Shown: piece by piece, positions 1 through 5,269 of the stretch
Numbering within the stretch: position 1 is the stretch's first letter
Layout of the letters: each line of letters begins with the position of its first letter
Assembly (NCBI GenBank): GCA_937934635.1
Contig: CALGZD010000389.1
Location: 1 to 5,340 of the forward strand
Source of the DNA: an uncultured Deinococcales bacterium
GTDB taxonomy: Bacteria > Deinococcota > Deinococci > Deinococcales > Trueperaceae
Direction: 5' to 3'
Length of the DNA stretch: 5,340 nt
Translations under genes and position numbers: made by a program
Notes under the pieces: model-generated
What the model was told of the DNA's origin: nothing
What the model saw: only the letters and a program-made list of their open reading frames with translations
Databases searched by the model: none

Positions 1-1126
1 CACAACACTGCTCCACCATCTGCCGATAGCCTTCTTTGCCATATGCGAGCAAACTAAACCAACTCGCCAAAGCTCGCAAACGACGTGAGTTTTCAGGGGT
101 AAGGTTGATAAAACTTGTTGGCGATACTTCTTGATGGATATAAACTGCAGAATTTTGAAAAACTTGGGCTTGTAGTTCTAAATGCCGTGTAAATTGCATG
201 GCAGCATCATAGGGAACATTCAAAAATTTATGGGCATCTATACAGATAGAATCCGCAAAATCTAAACCAGCAATCAGATGTTCATAGTCTGGTGAACAAG
301 CTGCAAAAGCGCCAAATGCAGCATCGACATGAAGCCAAAAGTTATAACGTTGTTTGAGCGCAGCAATCGCTGCTAAATCATCGTATTCGACAGTATTCAC
401 AGTGCCAGCATTGGCAACAACAATACAAGGCTTGCCTTCCAAAACATCTAAAGCTTCAGCAAGCGCAGCAACATCAATAGCCTCTCGCCCACTCAAGGTA
501 GGCACTTTTTGTACAACACTACGCCCCATGCCTAGCATGGAAAGTGCCTTGTAAATACTAGAATGTGGCGTGCCACTAAGTACAGGAATAGCCCCTAAAG
601 CTGCCATCCCCTCAACGGCAATGTCTATACCTACCTGCTGCCCTACCCACTGTCTGGCAATTGCCAAGCCAACAAAGTTAGACATAGTTGCGCCTGTCAC
701 AAAACTCCCTGTATGAGCTTCGCTCAAAGCAAAGAGAGAACGCAACATGCTAATCGCTTCTAGCTCGATGTGGTAAGCAACTGAATCATCAACGCCAAAA
801 GCATTGTTGTCATAGAGCGAGGTGAGCCAATCACCCAAAAGTGAAGCAGGCGTCACACCACCTGTTACAAAACCAAAATAACGACTTCCTGCACTACCGC
901 TCATTTTTTCTGCGTAGTGTGTTCGGAAGTAGTCAAGCGCAGCTTCAGCACCTAATGATTTATCGGGCAAGTCATGTAGCAAAGGAAGGTCTGAACTGTT
1001 AACAGATGCAGCAGCATGTCGACTATCTAAAGACGCATGGAAGGCTCGAGCCTCCTGTTGAAACAGTTTTAGTAAGGGCTCGAGCCCTAAACTATCTTGC
1101 TTCATTTGTGTTTGTTGGCTAGACAT
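1..1126 (-). CDS. Group II PLP-dependent amino-acid decarboxylase, 3' end cut by window edge
   Basis: Reading leftwards from ATG at 1126-1124 gives 375 open codons running off the left edge, so the C-terminus is missing (family members usually have about 450-490 residues). The fold is the DOPA/glutamate decarboxylase family (Pfam Pyridoxal_deC). Visible motifs: GFVTGG at about 85-90; FVTGATMSNF at 142-151 (phosphate-binding loop); SGTPHSSIYKA at 184-194, whose His188 should stack on the PLP ring; AGTVNT at 240-245; HVDAAFGAFA at 266-275, with Asp268 expected to bind the pyridine nitrogen; and DAHKFLNVPYD at 297-307, with Lys300 as the PLP Schiff-base lysine. These align with human AADC His192, Asp271 and Lys303 (from memory). 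The motif style fits a bacterial subfamily often annotated only as PLP-dependent decarboxylase, so the substrate (aromatic amino acid or other) cannot be named. Shine-Dalgarno is weak; Met8 is an alternative start. It is transcribed divergently from the merR operon. Cytosolic. Confidence 0.92.
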   Translation of the reverse strand, partial: MSSQQTQMKQDSLGLEPLLKLFQQEARAFHASLDSRHAAASVNSSDLPLLHDLPDKSLGAEAALDYFRTHYAEKMSGSAGSRYFGFVTGGVTPASLLGDWLTSLYDNNAFGVDDSVAYHIELEAISMLRSLFALSEAHTGSFVTGATMSNFVGLAIARQWVGQQVGIDIAVEGMAALGAIPVLSGTPHSSIYKALSMLGMGRSVVQKVPTLSGREAIDVAALAEALDVLEGKPCIVVANAGTVNTVEYDDLAAIAALKQRYNFWLHVDAAFGAFAACSPDYEHLIAGLDFADSICIDAHKFLNVPYDAAMQFTRHLELQAQVFQNSAVYIHQEVSPTSFINLTPENSRRLRALASWFSLLAYGKEGYRQMVEQCC

Positions 1127-1156
1127 AGCCCAGCATAACAAAAACTATTCTAGATT

Positions 1157-1185
1157 GTGATAGCCATAGCGATATTGGTATCCAA
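1157..1185 (-). promoter_or_regulatory. Possible promoter of the decarboxylase gene
   Basis: On the minus strand TTGGAT (1185-1180) and TATCAC (1162-1157) are separated by 17 bp, about 31 bp before the start codon. Each hexamer matches the sigma-70 consensus at 4 of 6 positions. An imperfect dyad (GATAGCCATAGC / GATATTGGTATC, 1159-1182) covers the spacer. This is a weak call made mainly from spacing and position. Confidence 0.28.
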
Positions 1186-1272
1186 AAGAAGTATTTGCAT
1201 CTGAAACACCTTCAATTAGTGAGTCAGCAAAACTTCATATGACCAAAATTTCTAGTGACTTTTACTGATGGC

Positions 1273-1303
1273 TTGACTTAAAGTTAGCTTTAAGTTTTAT
1301 CCT
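1273..1303 (+). promoter_or_regulatory. MerR-type promoter with palindromic operator in a 19-bp spacer
   Basis: TTGACT (-35, 1273-1278) and TATCCT (-10, 1298-1303) are separated by 19 bp instead of the usual 17. The perfect palindrome ACTTAAAG-TTAG-CTTTAAGT (1276-1295) lies between and partly over the -35 box. An over-long spacer containing an 8-4-8 dyad is the known architecture of MerR-family promoters, where the regulator untwists DNA to realign the hexamers. It lies 20 bp before the start of the first gene of the merR operon, with AGGAG (1312-1316) seven bases before the ATG. The likely regulator is the MerR protein encoded two genes' length downstream (inference from proximity). Confidence 0.85.
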
Positions 1304-1323
1304 AAAGTTATAGGAGATAATTT

Positions 1324-1638
1324 ATGCTAAACAAAATCATAGCTTGTACTCTAAATAAAGTAGCGCTAAAGAAACGAAAAAAACAAATCAGGGAAACATT
1401 GCTAAGCCAAACAACTGAAATCAAAGAATTAGAGGATGGTTATCAACTAGTATTCCTAAAGCAGGACACTATTAAAGACAACATATTACTATTTATTGAG
1501 GCTGAAAAGAAGTGCTGTAGCTTTTTCAATTTTGAACTAGATGACTTAACTGATGCTCAACAACTAACATTAAATATTACTGGACCAGAAGGCGTAAAAA
1601 CATTTATTACTCAAAACATACACCTCACTAAATCATGA
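1324..1638 (+). CDS. Small conserved-type protein with an E-x3-CC-x-F motif, first gene of the merR operon
   Basis: This 104-residue soluble protein has no signal peptide or membrane segment. Start ATG 1324 is supported by AGGAG seven bases upstream. Visible features: IIACTLN near the N-terminus with Cys8; a basic helix rich in Lys/Arg at about 14-24; GYQLVF at 39-44; FIEAEKKCCSFFNFEL at 57-72 with adjacent Cys64 and Cys65; and LNITGPEG at 83-90. The layout (early A-C-x-L, central E-x-x-CC-x-F, late TGPEG) resembles small uncharacterised proteins, from memory sometimes found near metal or thiol regulators; I cannot attach a Pfam name. The vicinal cysteines could bind a soft metal or form a disulfide (inference). 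The stop overlaps the start of merR by 4 bp, so the two are probably translationally coupled and share the MerR-type promoter. Function unknown. Confidence 0.82.
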   Translation: MLNKIIACTLNKVALKKRKKQIRETLLSQTTEIKELEDGYQLVFLKQDTIKDNILLFIEAEKKCCSFFNFELDDLTDAQQLTLNITGPEGVKTFITQNIHLTKS

Positions 1639-2060
1639 AAATTGGAGAGCTTGCCCAACAATCAGGTCTGACAGCCTCATCAATTCGTTACTACGAACAA
1701 GAGGGATTACTGGCTTCTCCAAAACGAGTCAGTGGACAACGTGTTTACACAAAACAATCACTAGTGAGTTTAAAACTCATCCAACTCGCACAAGCAGCAG
1801 GCTTTAGTATCTCAGAAATCAAAATCTTAATTAGTGGCTATACAAATGGCAAGCCAATTTCAGAAAGCTGGTTTGAACTGGCTAGTCAAAAACAAATCGA
1901 AATCGAGCACAAAATAGCAGAACTTCAGACTATGCAAAAGATATTAAAGCAACTATTGCAATGCACCTGTAGCACAGTCGAAGATTGTGTTGACCAAACT
2001 TCTAAATTCAACGAAGAAACCGAGTCACTAAACGTTGAATTAAAAAGCCACCACCACTAA
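1635..2060 (+). CDS. MerR-family transcriptional regulator with CxCx5C cluster
   Basis: This 141-residue cytosolic DNA-binding protein opens with a textbook MerR helix-turn-helix and wing: MKIGELAQQSGLTASSIRYY at 1-20, EQEGLL at 21-26, and GQRVY at 34-38. A second helical part, AQAAGFSISEIKILI (52-66), leads into a long dimerisation coiled coil at about 80-108. The C-terminal effector region has Cys110, Cys112 and Cys118 in a CxCx5C pattern, then a variable tail ending in three His. In E. coli SoxR the [2Fe-2S] ligands follow Cx2CxCx5C; the first ligand is Leu107 here, so a SoxR cluster is not assured. The mercury-binding arrangement of classical MerR is not seen. Start ATG 1635 overlaps the upstream stop (ATGA) and lacks a good Shine-Dalgarno, implying coupled translation. 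It likely binds the palindrome at 1276-1295 and regulates its own operon. Effector unknown. Confidence 0.93.
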   Translation: MKIGELAQQSGLTASSIRYYEQEGLLASPKRVSGQRVYTKQSLVSLKLIQLAQAAGFSISEIKILISGYTNGKPISESWFELASQKQIEIEHKIAELQTMQKILKQLLQCTCSTVEDCVDQTSKFNEETESLNVELKSHHH

Positions 2061-2229
2061 TCAACCCAAGTAAAAACGAAAGCCATGCAATAGGTATGAA
2101 CGCAAAAGGTTCATGCAAAATGCCCTGTTCATCAACATAGCTACCCATTAGATTAAATGCTATCCCACAAACAATAACAATACCAAAGAAAAATAATGCT
2201 ACTTCCCATGAAAAGAATTTCTTTAACAT
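2008..2229 (-). CDS. Small two-helix membrane protein, DUF3955-like
   Basis: This 73-residue protein starts at ATG 2229-2227, with GAGG (2240-2237) seven bases upstream. It has a short basic start (MLKKFFSW), a first membrane helix at about 9-28, a loop with GSYVDEQGILHEPF at 29-42, a second helix at about 43-64, and a basic end (QRLVTRFLR). The GSYVDE-G-L-EPF-IP signature between two helices resembles, from memory, Pfam DUF3955, a family of small bacterial inner-membrane proteins of unknown function. Both ends are basic, so both termini may be cytoplasmic with the acidic loop outside (positive-inside reasoning). Its last 53 bp overlap the 3' end of merR tail-to-tail. It lies downstream of rho on the same strand but is separated by a terminator, so it is probably a separate transcript. 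The family match is moderately sure; that it is a real gene is more likely than not. Confidence 0.7.
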   Translation of the reverse strand: MLKKFFSWEVALFFFGIVIVCGIAFNLMGSYVDEQGILHEPFAFIPIAWLSFLLGLISGGGFLIQRLVTRFLR

Positions 2230-2250
2230 TCGGATACCTCACTATGTTTC

Positions 2251-2256
2251 ATTATA
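2251..2256 (-). promoter_or_regulatory. Consensus -10 box upstream of the DUF3955-like gene
   Basis: The minus strand reads TATAAT at 2256-2251, about 21 bp before the start codon at 2229. It lies downstream of the rho terminator, where a promoter for this small gene would be expected. No good -35 hexamer sits 16-18 bp upstream, so this would be a weak or activator-dependent promoter. Confidence 0.35.
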
Positions 2257-2283
2257 ACGCTGAGTTTCAGTGCGAGAAAATGC

Positions 2284-2326
2284 AAAAGAAAAAGAGTATG
2301 ACCAACAACAAAGCAATCATACTCTT
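2284..2326 (-). terminator. Intrinsic terminator downstream of rho
   Basis: On the minus strand, AAGAGTATGA (2326-2317) and TCATACTCTT (2301-2292) form a perfect 10-bp stem around a 15-nt loop, followed by a T-rich run (TTTCTTTT, 2291-2284). It lies 60 bp after the rho stop codon and before the -10 box of the next minus-strand gene. The plus-strand orientation has no T-run after the stem, so it works in one direction only. The loop is longer than usual for an efficient terminator. Confidence 0.75.
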
Positions 2327-2385
2327 CAAAAATTACAGTCTTTATTTTGAACTGTTAATTACAGTAAAAATAGTTCTATCCGTTA

Positions 2386-4179
2386 TTACCCATTATTACC
2401 CAGTGTAGACAAGAACTCATCATTTGACTTCGTTCTACCCAAGCGAGCCAGCAACATCTCCATTGCTTCCGCAGGATCCATCTCACTGATAACCTTACGC
2501 AACAACCACATTTTCTTCATGGTATCTTCGCCAAGGAGCAAGTCTTCACGACGTGTGCTTGACTTCGTAATATCAATCGCAGGGAAGATACGACGCTCTT
2601 CAAGTCTGCGTGATAGATGTAGTTCCATGTTGCCTGTACCTTTGAATTCCTCAAAGATAACGTCATCCATACGAGAACCTGTTTCGATAAGCGCAGTTGC
2701 CAAAATGCTCAAGGAACCACCGCCCCGAATGTTACGGGCAGCACCAAGGAAACGTTTAGGCCAGTGCAATGCACTTGAATCAAGACCACCAGAAAGCGTT
2801 CTGCCTGTTGGTGGCGTCACTAAGTTGTTTGCTCTGGCAAGACGTGTAATCGAATCCAGAAGAATCATGACGTCTCCGCCTTCTTCTACAATGCGCTTGG
2901 AACGTTCATGCACAAATTCTGCTACACGAATGTGATTGGTTGGCGGCTCATCGAAAGTACTTGCAACAACCTCAACACCAGCCACCGACTCACGGAAATC
3001 CGTTACTTCCTCAGGACGCTCGTCAATGAGAAGAACAATCACTTTGATGTCTGGAGCGTTGTTCACAACCGCATTTGCAACAGCCTTTAGCAAGGTCGTC
3101 TTACCAGCTTTTGGTGGTGCAACAATCAAACCACGCTGTCCACGACCAATTGGCGCAACGAGGTCGATAACACGTGCAGAGACTTCTTTTTGTGTGGTCT
3201 CGAGCTTAATTCTGTGATCTGGAAAGGTGGGTACTAAGTCATCAAAACGAGGACGCTTGGCGGCTTGCTGTGGCTCAACATTGTTAACAGCTTCAACACG
3301 AATCAGTGTGCCATAACGCTCATTTTCTCTAGGGTGACGGCACTTACCCATAATGTTGTCACCTGCACGCAGCTTAAATTGCTTAATCAGTCCTGCGGAA
3401 ACAATCACCGCACGGGTAGTATCGTGCATCAGTGACTTTTGCAAGAAGCCATAACCATCACTAGAAATTTCAAGGTTGCCATGCACTAGTGTTAGGTTTT
3501 CAGCCTCTGCATTTTTTTCCAAAATCGCTACCACAAGCTCGTCTTTGCTCATCTCACGATAGTCTTCTAAACCAACTTCTTTTGCTAGAAGCTGTAGCTC
3601 AGGCACAATTTTTTCCTGTAAATCTTTAAAGCTCACACTTGACTTACGAGAGCCACGTGAACGACGACGTTTCTTGTTACGTCCACCTGAATCTCTATCT
3701 CGTCCACTATCTCGTGTACTATCCCGCCCATTACCTCTACGCTTGTTAGACGATTGAGTCTTTGTTGATTCAGATGTTGATTCAGATGTCTCTTCAGCCT
3801 CGTCAGAATCACTAGCGCTATCATCTGAATCTTCAGTAGCACCAGTAGCTTCTCTGGTGGTTTCTACAGCAGATTCATCACTAGCTTCAGAAGCCTCTAC
3901 AGATTCTTCGCTAGCAGCATCAGCAGCATCTTCCTCAGCAGCTTTGACGGTCTTTTTAGTTTTACGGGTGGTTTTTGTTTTCTTTTCTTCTACTACTTCA
4001 TCAGATGCATCTACACTATCTGTATCTTCTTCAGCATCTTTTTTTGCTTTAGTCTTTGTTGTCTTTTTCGTTGTTTTCGCAGTTGTTGTACGCTTGCGAG
4101 CTTTTGGCTTGCTTTCTTCTACCGCTTCAGTTTCATCTCCTACAACTTCTACAGCAGGCTCATCATCGTTACGACTCAT
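2386..4179 (-). CDS. rho: Transcription termination factor Rho with long charged N-terminal extension
   Basis: This 597-residue hexameric RNA-dependent ATPase/translocase ends transcription at Rho-dependent sites. E. coli Rho has 419 residues; the excess is an N-terminal low-complexity extension (about 1-180) of alternating acidic and Lys/Arg blocks, ending in an Arg-rich stretch (about 146-179). Then come the Rho N-terminal helical domain (about 182-225), the cold-shock-like primary RNA-binding domain (about 229-300, with GYGFL at 242-246), and the RecA-type ATPase (about 320-565). Visible motifs: Walker A APPKAGKTT (354-362); catalytic Glu387 in LLIDERPEE; Walker B VMILLD (437-442); Q-loop GRTLSGG (459-465); R-loop FKGTGNME (512-519); and arginine finger Arg543 in STRRED, equivalent to E. 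coli Arg366. All expected core residues are present. Start ATG 4179 has AAGGAAG five bases upstream. It ends in tandem TAA TAA, made by a GGGTAATAA repeat, and has its own terminator. Autoregulation is likely from the family and from the leader structure. Confidence 0.98.
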   Translation of the reverse strand: MSRNDDEPAVEVVGDETEAVEESKPKARKRTTTAKTTKKTTKTKAKKDAEEDTDSVDASDEVVEEKKTKTTRKTKKTVKAAEEDAADAASEESVEASEASDESAVETTREATGATEDSDDSASDSDEAEETSESTSESTKTQSSNKRRGNGRDSTRDSGRDRDSGGRNKKRRRSRGSRKSSVSFKDLQEKIVPELQLLAKEVGLEDYREMSKDELVVAILEKNAEAENLTLVHGNLEISSDGYGFLQKSLMHDTTRAVIVSAGLIKQFKLRAGDNIMGKCRHPRENERYGTLIRVEAVNNVEPQQAAKRPRFDDLVPTFPDHRIKLETTQKEVSARVIDLVAPIGRGQRGLIVAPPKAGKTTLLKAVANAVVNNAPDIKVIVLLIDERPEEVTDFRESVAGVEVVASTFDEPPTNHIRVAEFVHERSKRIVEEGGDVMILLDSITRLARANNLVTPPTGRTLSGGLDSSALHWPKRFLGAARNIRGGGSLSILATALIETGSRMDDVIFEEFKGTGNMELHLSRRLEERRIFPAIDITKSSTRREDLLLGEDTMKKMWLLRKVISEMDPAEAMEMLLARLGRTKSNDEFLSTLGNNG

Positions 4180-4215
4180 AATGTCTTCCTTACCAATAAG
4201 CTTATTACTTTACTG

Positions 4216-4250
4216 TTTAACTTTATGCTATTTAACTTCATACTATTTAA
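4216..4250. repeat. 15-bp tandem repeat in the rho leader
   Basis: TTTAACTTTATGCTA (4216-4230) is followed directly by TTTAACTTCATACTA (4231-4245), with two mismatches, and a third copy begins (TTTAA, 4246-4250). It lies 37-71 bp upstream of the rho start codon and would be part of the 5' untranslated leader if transcription starts further right. Confidence 0.75.
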
Positions 4251-4274
4251 AACCGTATTTAGAACGGTCTTAAA
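4246..4274 (-). promoter_or_regulatory. Strong hairpin in the rho 5' leader (possible attenuator)
   Basis: In the minus-strand RNA the arms 4274-4264 (UUUAAGACCGU) and 4256-4246 (ACGGUUUUAAA) pair over 11 bp with a single G-U wobble and a 7-nt loop. The G-U pairs only in the minus-strand sense; the plus strand would have an A-C mismatch. This favours a role in rho mRNA. The right arm runs into UUUUAAA, not a true U-tract, so it is at best a weak terminator or pause site. Rho genes are known to be autoregulated through their leaders; that this hairpin does so is inference. Confidence 0.5.
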
Positions 4275-4496
4275 GGCATAATCTAAAAATCTAAAAATCA
4301 TTCTTTACCCCAAAATAAGTTAGTGCTCTTTCACTATAGTGCTTACTAATACTTAAATAAAAGTTATCTGGTTCATCTATTACATGTGAATATAAGTCTG
4401 TAAATGCTCCCCTGACCCTCTAAATATTTGTGTTGCATTATCCTCTTAGCTAAGGTATTCCCACTTCAAGGCATCTCCACTTGAGTCTCACACTCT

Positions 4497-4541
4497 TCGC
4501 TATAACGTGCACAGCTATAACCTGCATCGCTACAACGTGAT
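4497..4541. repeat. 15-bp tandem repeat, three copies
   Basis: The units are TCGCTATAACGTGCA (4497-4511), CAGCTATAACCTGCA (4512-4526) and TCGCTACAACGTGAT (4527-4541). Units 2 and 3 each differ from unit 1 at three positions. The period equals that of the unrelated repeat in the rho leader, but there is no reading frame of useful length across it. Confidence 0.8.
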
Positions 4542-4568
4542 TATTCTTGTGTCTGTTATGTATACATC

Positions 4569-4598
4569 AAAAAATATAGTTTTAAATACTTAACTATA
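4569..4598 (-). terminator. Possible weak terminator-like hairpin on the minus strand
   Basis: Reading the minus strand, TATAGTT (4598-4592) pairs with AACTATA (4581-4575) around a 10-nt loop and is followed directly by six T (4574-4569). The stem has only one G-C pair, so stability is low. If real, it would stop leftward transcription entering the rho region from the right. Confidence 0.25.
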
Positions 4599-4677
4599 GA
4601 TAATATTGCAGTTGATGATACTGCTTACAAGACATAACATATGCCATATAGAAAATATATCCATATATTCAAAGGTG

Positions 4678-4726
4678 TTCTGTGGTATTCCTCTATAGTA
4701 TTTCTCTGTGGTGTTCTGTGGTGTTT
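4678..4726. repeat. Degenerate 13-bp tandem repeat of TTCTGTGGTRTTY type, four units
   Basis: Successive units are TTCTGTGGTATTC (4678-4690), CTCTATAGTATTT (4691-4703), a shortened CTCTGTGGTG (4704-4713) and TTCTGTGGTGTTT (4714-4726). The 3-bp shortening of one unit suggests replication slippage. The repeat lies inside a possible 43-codon reading frame at 4641-4772. Confidence 0.7.
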
Positions 4727-4786
4727 CTTCAAAATTTATCAAAAACTCATGACGGTTTTGTTACTACAATGAACAGACATTCATTG

Positions 4787-4828
4787 TTGAACACTATTAG
4801 CTGAACGCTATCAGTTAAACGCTGTTAA
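4787..4828. repeat. 14-bp tandem repeat, three copies
   Basis: The units are TTGAACACTATTAG (4787-4800), CTGAACGCTATCAG (4801-4814) and TTAAACGCTGTTAA (4815-4828). Neighbouring units differ at three and five positions. It begins at the foot of the 8-bp-stem hairpin at 4766-4787. Confidence 0.7.
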
Positions 4829-4956
4829 ACCCTCAATACCGTTATTGAAAAAGTAGTATACCTGTCTATCGAAATGAACTAAATCTGTTTCTATTTTGAT
4901 TCTTTGGAATTGCAACATCTAGTAAGTGTGCGTTCTGTTAAGTTCCAACTGAACTA

Positions 4957-4985
4957 TTGACTAGCTTATAAGCTGCTGCTAATCT
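4957..4985 (+). promoter_or_regulatory. Possible plus-strand promoter with a palindrome in its spacer
   Basis: TTGACT (4957-4962) and TAATCT (4980-4985) are 17 bp apart. The perfect 12-bp palindrome AGCTTATAAGCT (4963-4974) starts directly after the -35 box. No coding sequence follows within the window, so this would drive an untranslated RNA or a gene beyond the right edge. The call rests on hexamer match and spacing only. Confidence 0.3.
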
Positions 4986-5024
4986 CTAGTATAGGGGTCT
5001 TTTGAGGATTTGTAAAGTCCTATT

Positions 5025-5044
5025 GCCTATACGAGCCTATACAT
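5025..5044. repeat. 10-bp tandem repeat, two copies
   Basis: GCCTATACGA (5025-5034) is followed by GCCTATACAT (5035-5044), identical over the first eight bases. It is one of several short local duplications in this non-coding region. Confidence 0.6.
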
Positions 5045-5100
5045 GAAGCTTTTGAAAACTTTCATAAGGCATTAAAGCACATAAAGCTTTCCCCTAGTAA

Positions 5101-5120
5101 CAAAATGGAACAAAATGGCT
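5101..5120. repeat. 10-bp tandem repeat, two copies
   Basis: CAAAATGGAA (5101-5110) is followed by CAAAATGGCT (5111-5120), identical over eight bases. No open frame follows from either ATG. Confidence 0.6.
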
Positions 5121-5131
5121 GTGATAGGAAC

Positions 5132-5269
5132 ACGGTGTAATTTGTAATCTCTAAGTAATAAGTAATTGCCAACGGTGTAAGTTAAACAGGGTAATTTACA
5201 GGTAATTTACAACAGAGTAATTTCACGATGACAAACTACTACTAACGGCGAAGTAATTTCACGATGACA
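5132..5269. repeat. Cluster of direct repeats built on GTAATTT
   Basis: Contents in order: ACGGTGTAA at 5132-5140 and again at 5172-5180; AAGTAAT twice in tandem (5153-5166); the exact 11-bp tandem GGTAATTTACA (5190-5200 and 5201-5211); and an exact 18-bp direct repeat AGTAATTTCACGATGACA at 5216-5233 and 5252-5269, offset by 36 bp. Most units share a GTAA or GTAATTT core, so the cluster may derive from one repeatedly duplicated segment. There is no CRISPR-like regular spacing. Confidence 0.75.

Noticed and set aside
354..554. 66-codon plus-strand reading frame
   Set aside because: It is antisense to the decarboxylase gene, which has strong family motifs; the protein has no recognisable domain and no RBS was evident.
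1043..1060. AGGAGG on the minus strand as the ribosome binding site of a shorter decarboxylase start
   Set aside because: The following ATG is out of frame and closes after four codons; no in-frame start lies at suitable distance, and the upstream residues fit the family's N-terminal helix.
2096..2114. ATGAAC/GTTCAT hairpin just after merR as a possible operon terminator
   Set aside because: The stem is only 6 bp, no T-run follows on the plus strand, and it lies inside the coding sequence of the minus-strand membrane protein.
2196..2408. 70-codon plus-strand reading frame between the DUF3955-like gene and rho
   Set aside because: It runs against the start of the small membrane gene and through the rho terminator; composition is low quality and no family resemblance is seen.
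2519..3217. Three plus-strand reading frames of 60-138 codons
   Set aside because: They lie wholly antisense to the conserved Rho ATPase core and are frame shadows of it.
3633..4273. Minus-strand 69-codon and plus-strand 138-codon frames over the rho N-terminus
   Set aside because: They arise from the low-complexity codons of the charged Rho extension; the Ser/Ala/Val-rich antisense product is a composition artefact.
4332..4360. TATAGT inside the palindrome CACTATAGTG as the rho promoter -10 box
   Set aside because: No -35 hexamer better than 3 of 6 matches lies at suitable distance on the minus strand, so the promoter was left unassigned.
5005..5021. GAGGATTTGTAAAGTCC resembling the conserved RNase P RNA segment
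   Set aside because: The surrounding RNase P helices and partner motifs are absent; the similarity is short and probably chance.
4497..5269. Repeat-rich stretch as a CRISPR array
   Set aside because: Units are short, differ between clusters, and are not separated by uniform unique spacers; no cas genes are nearby.
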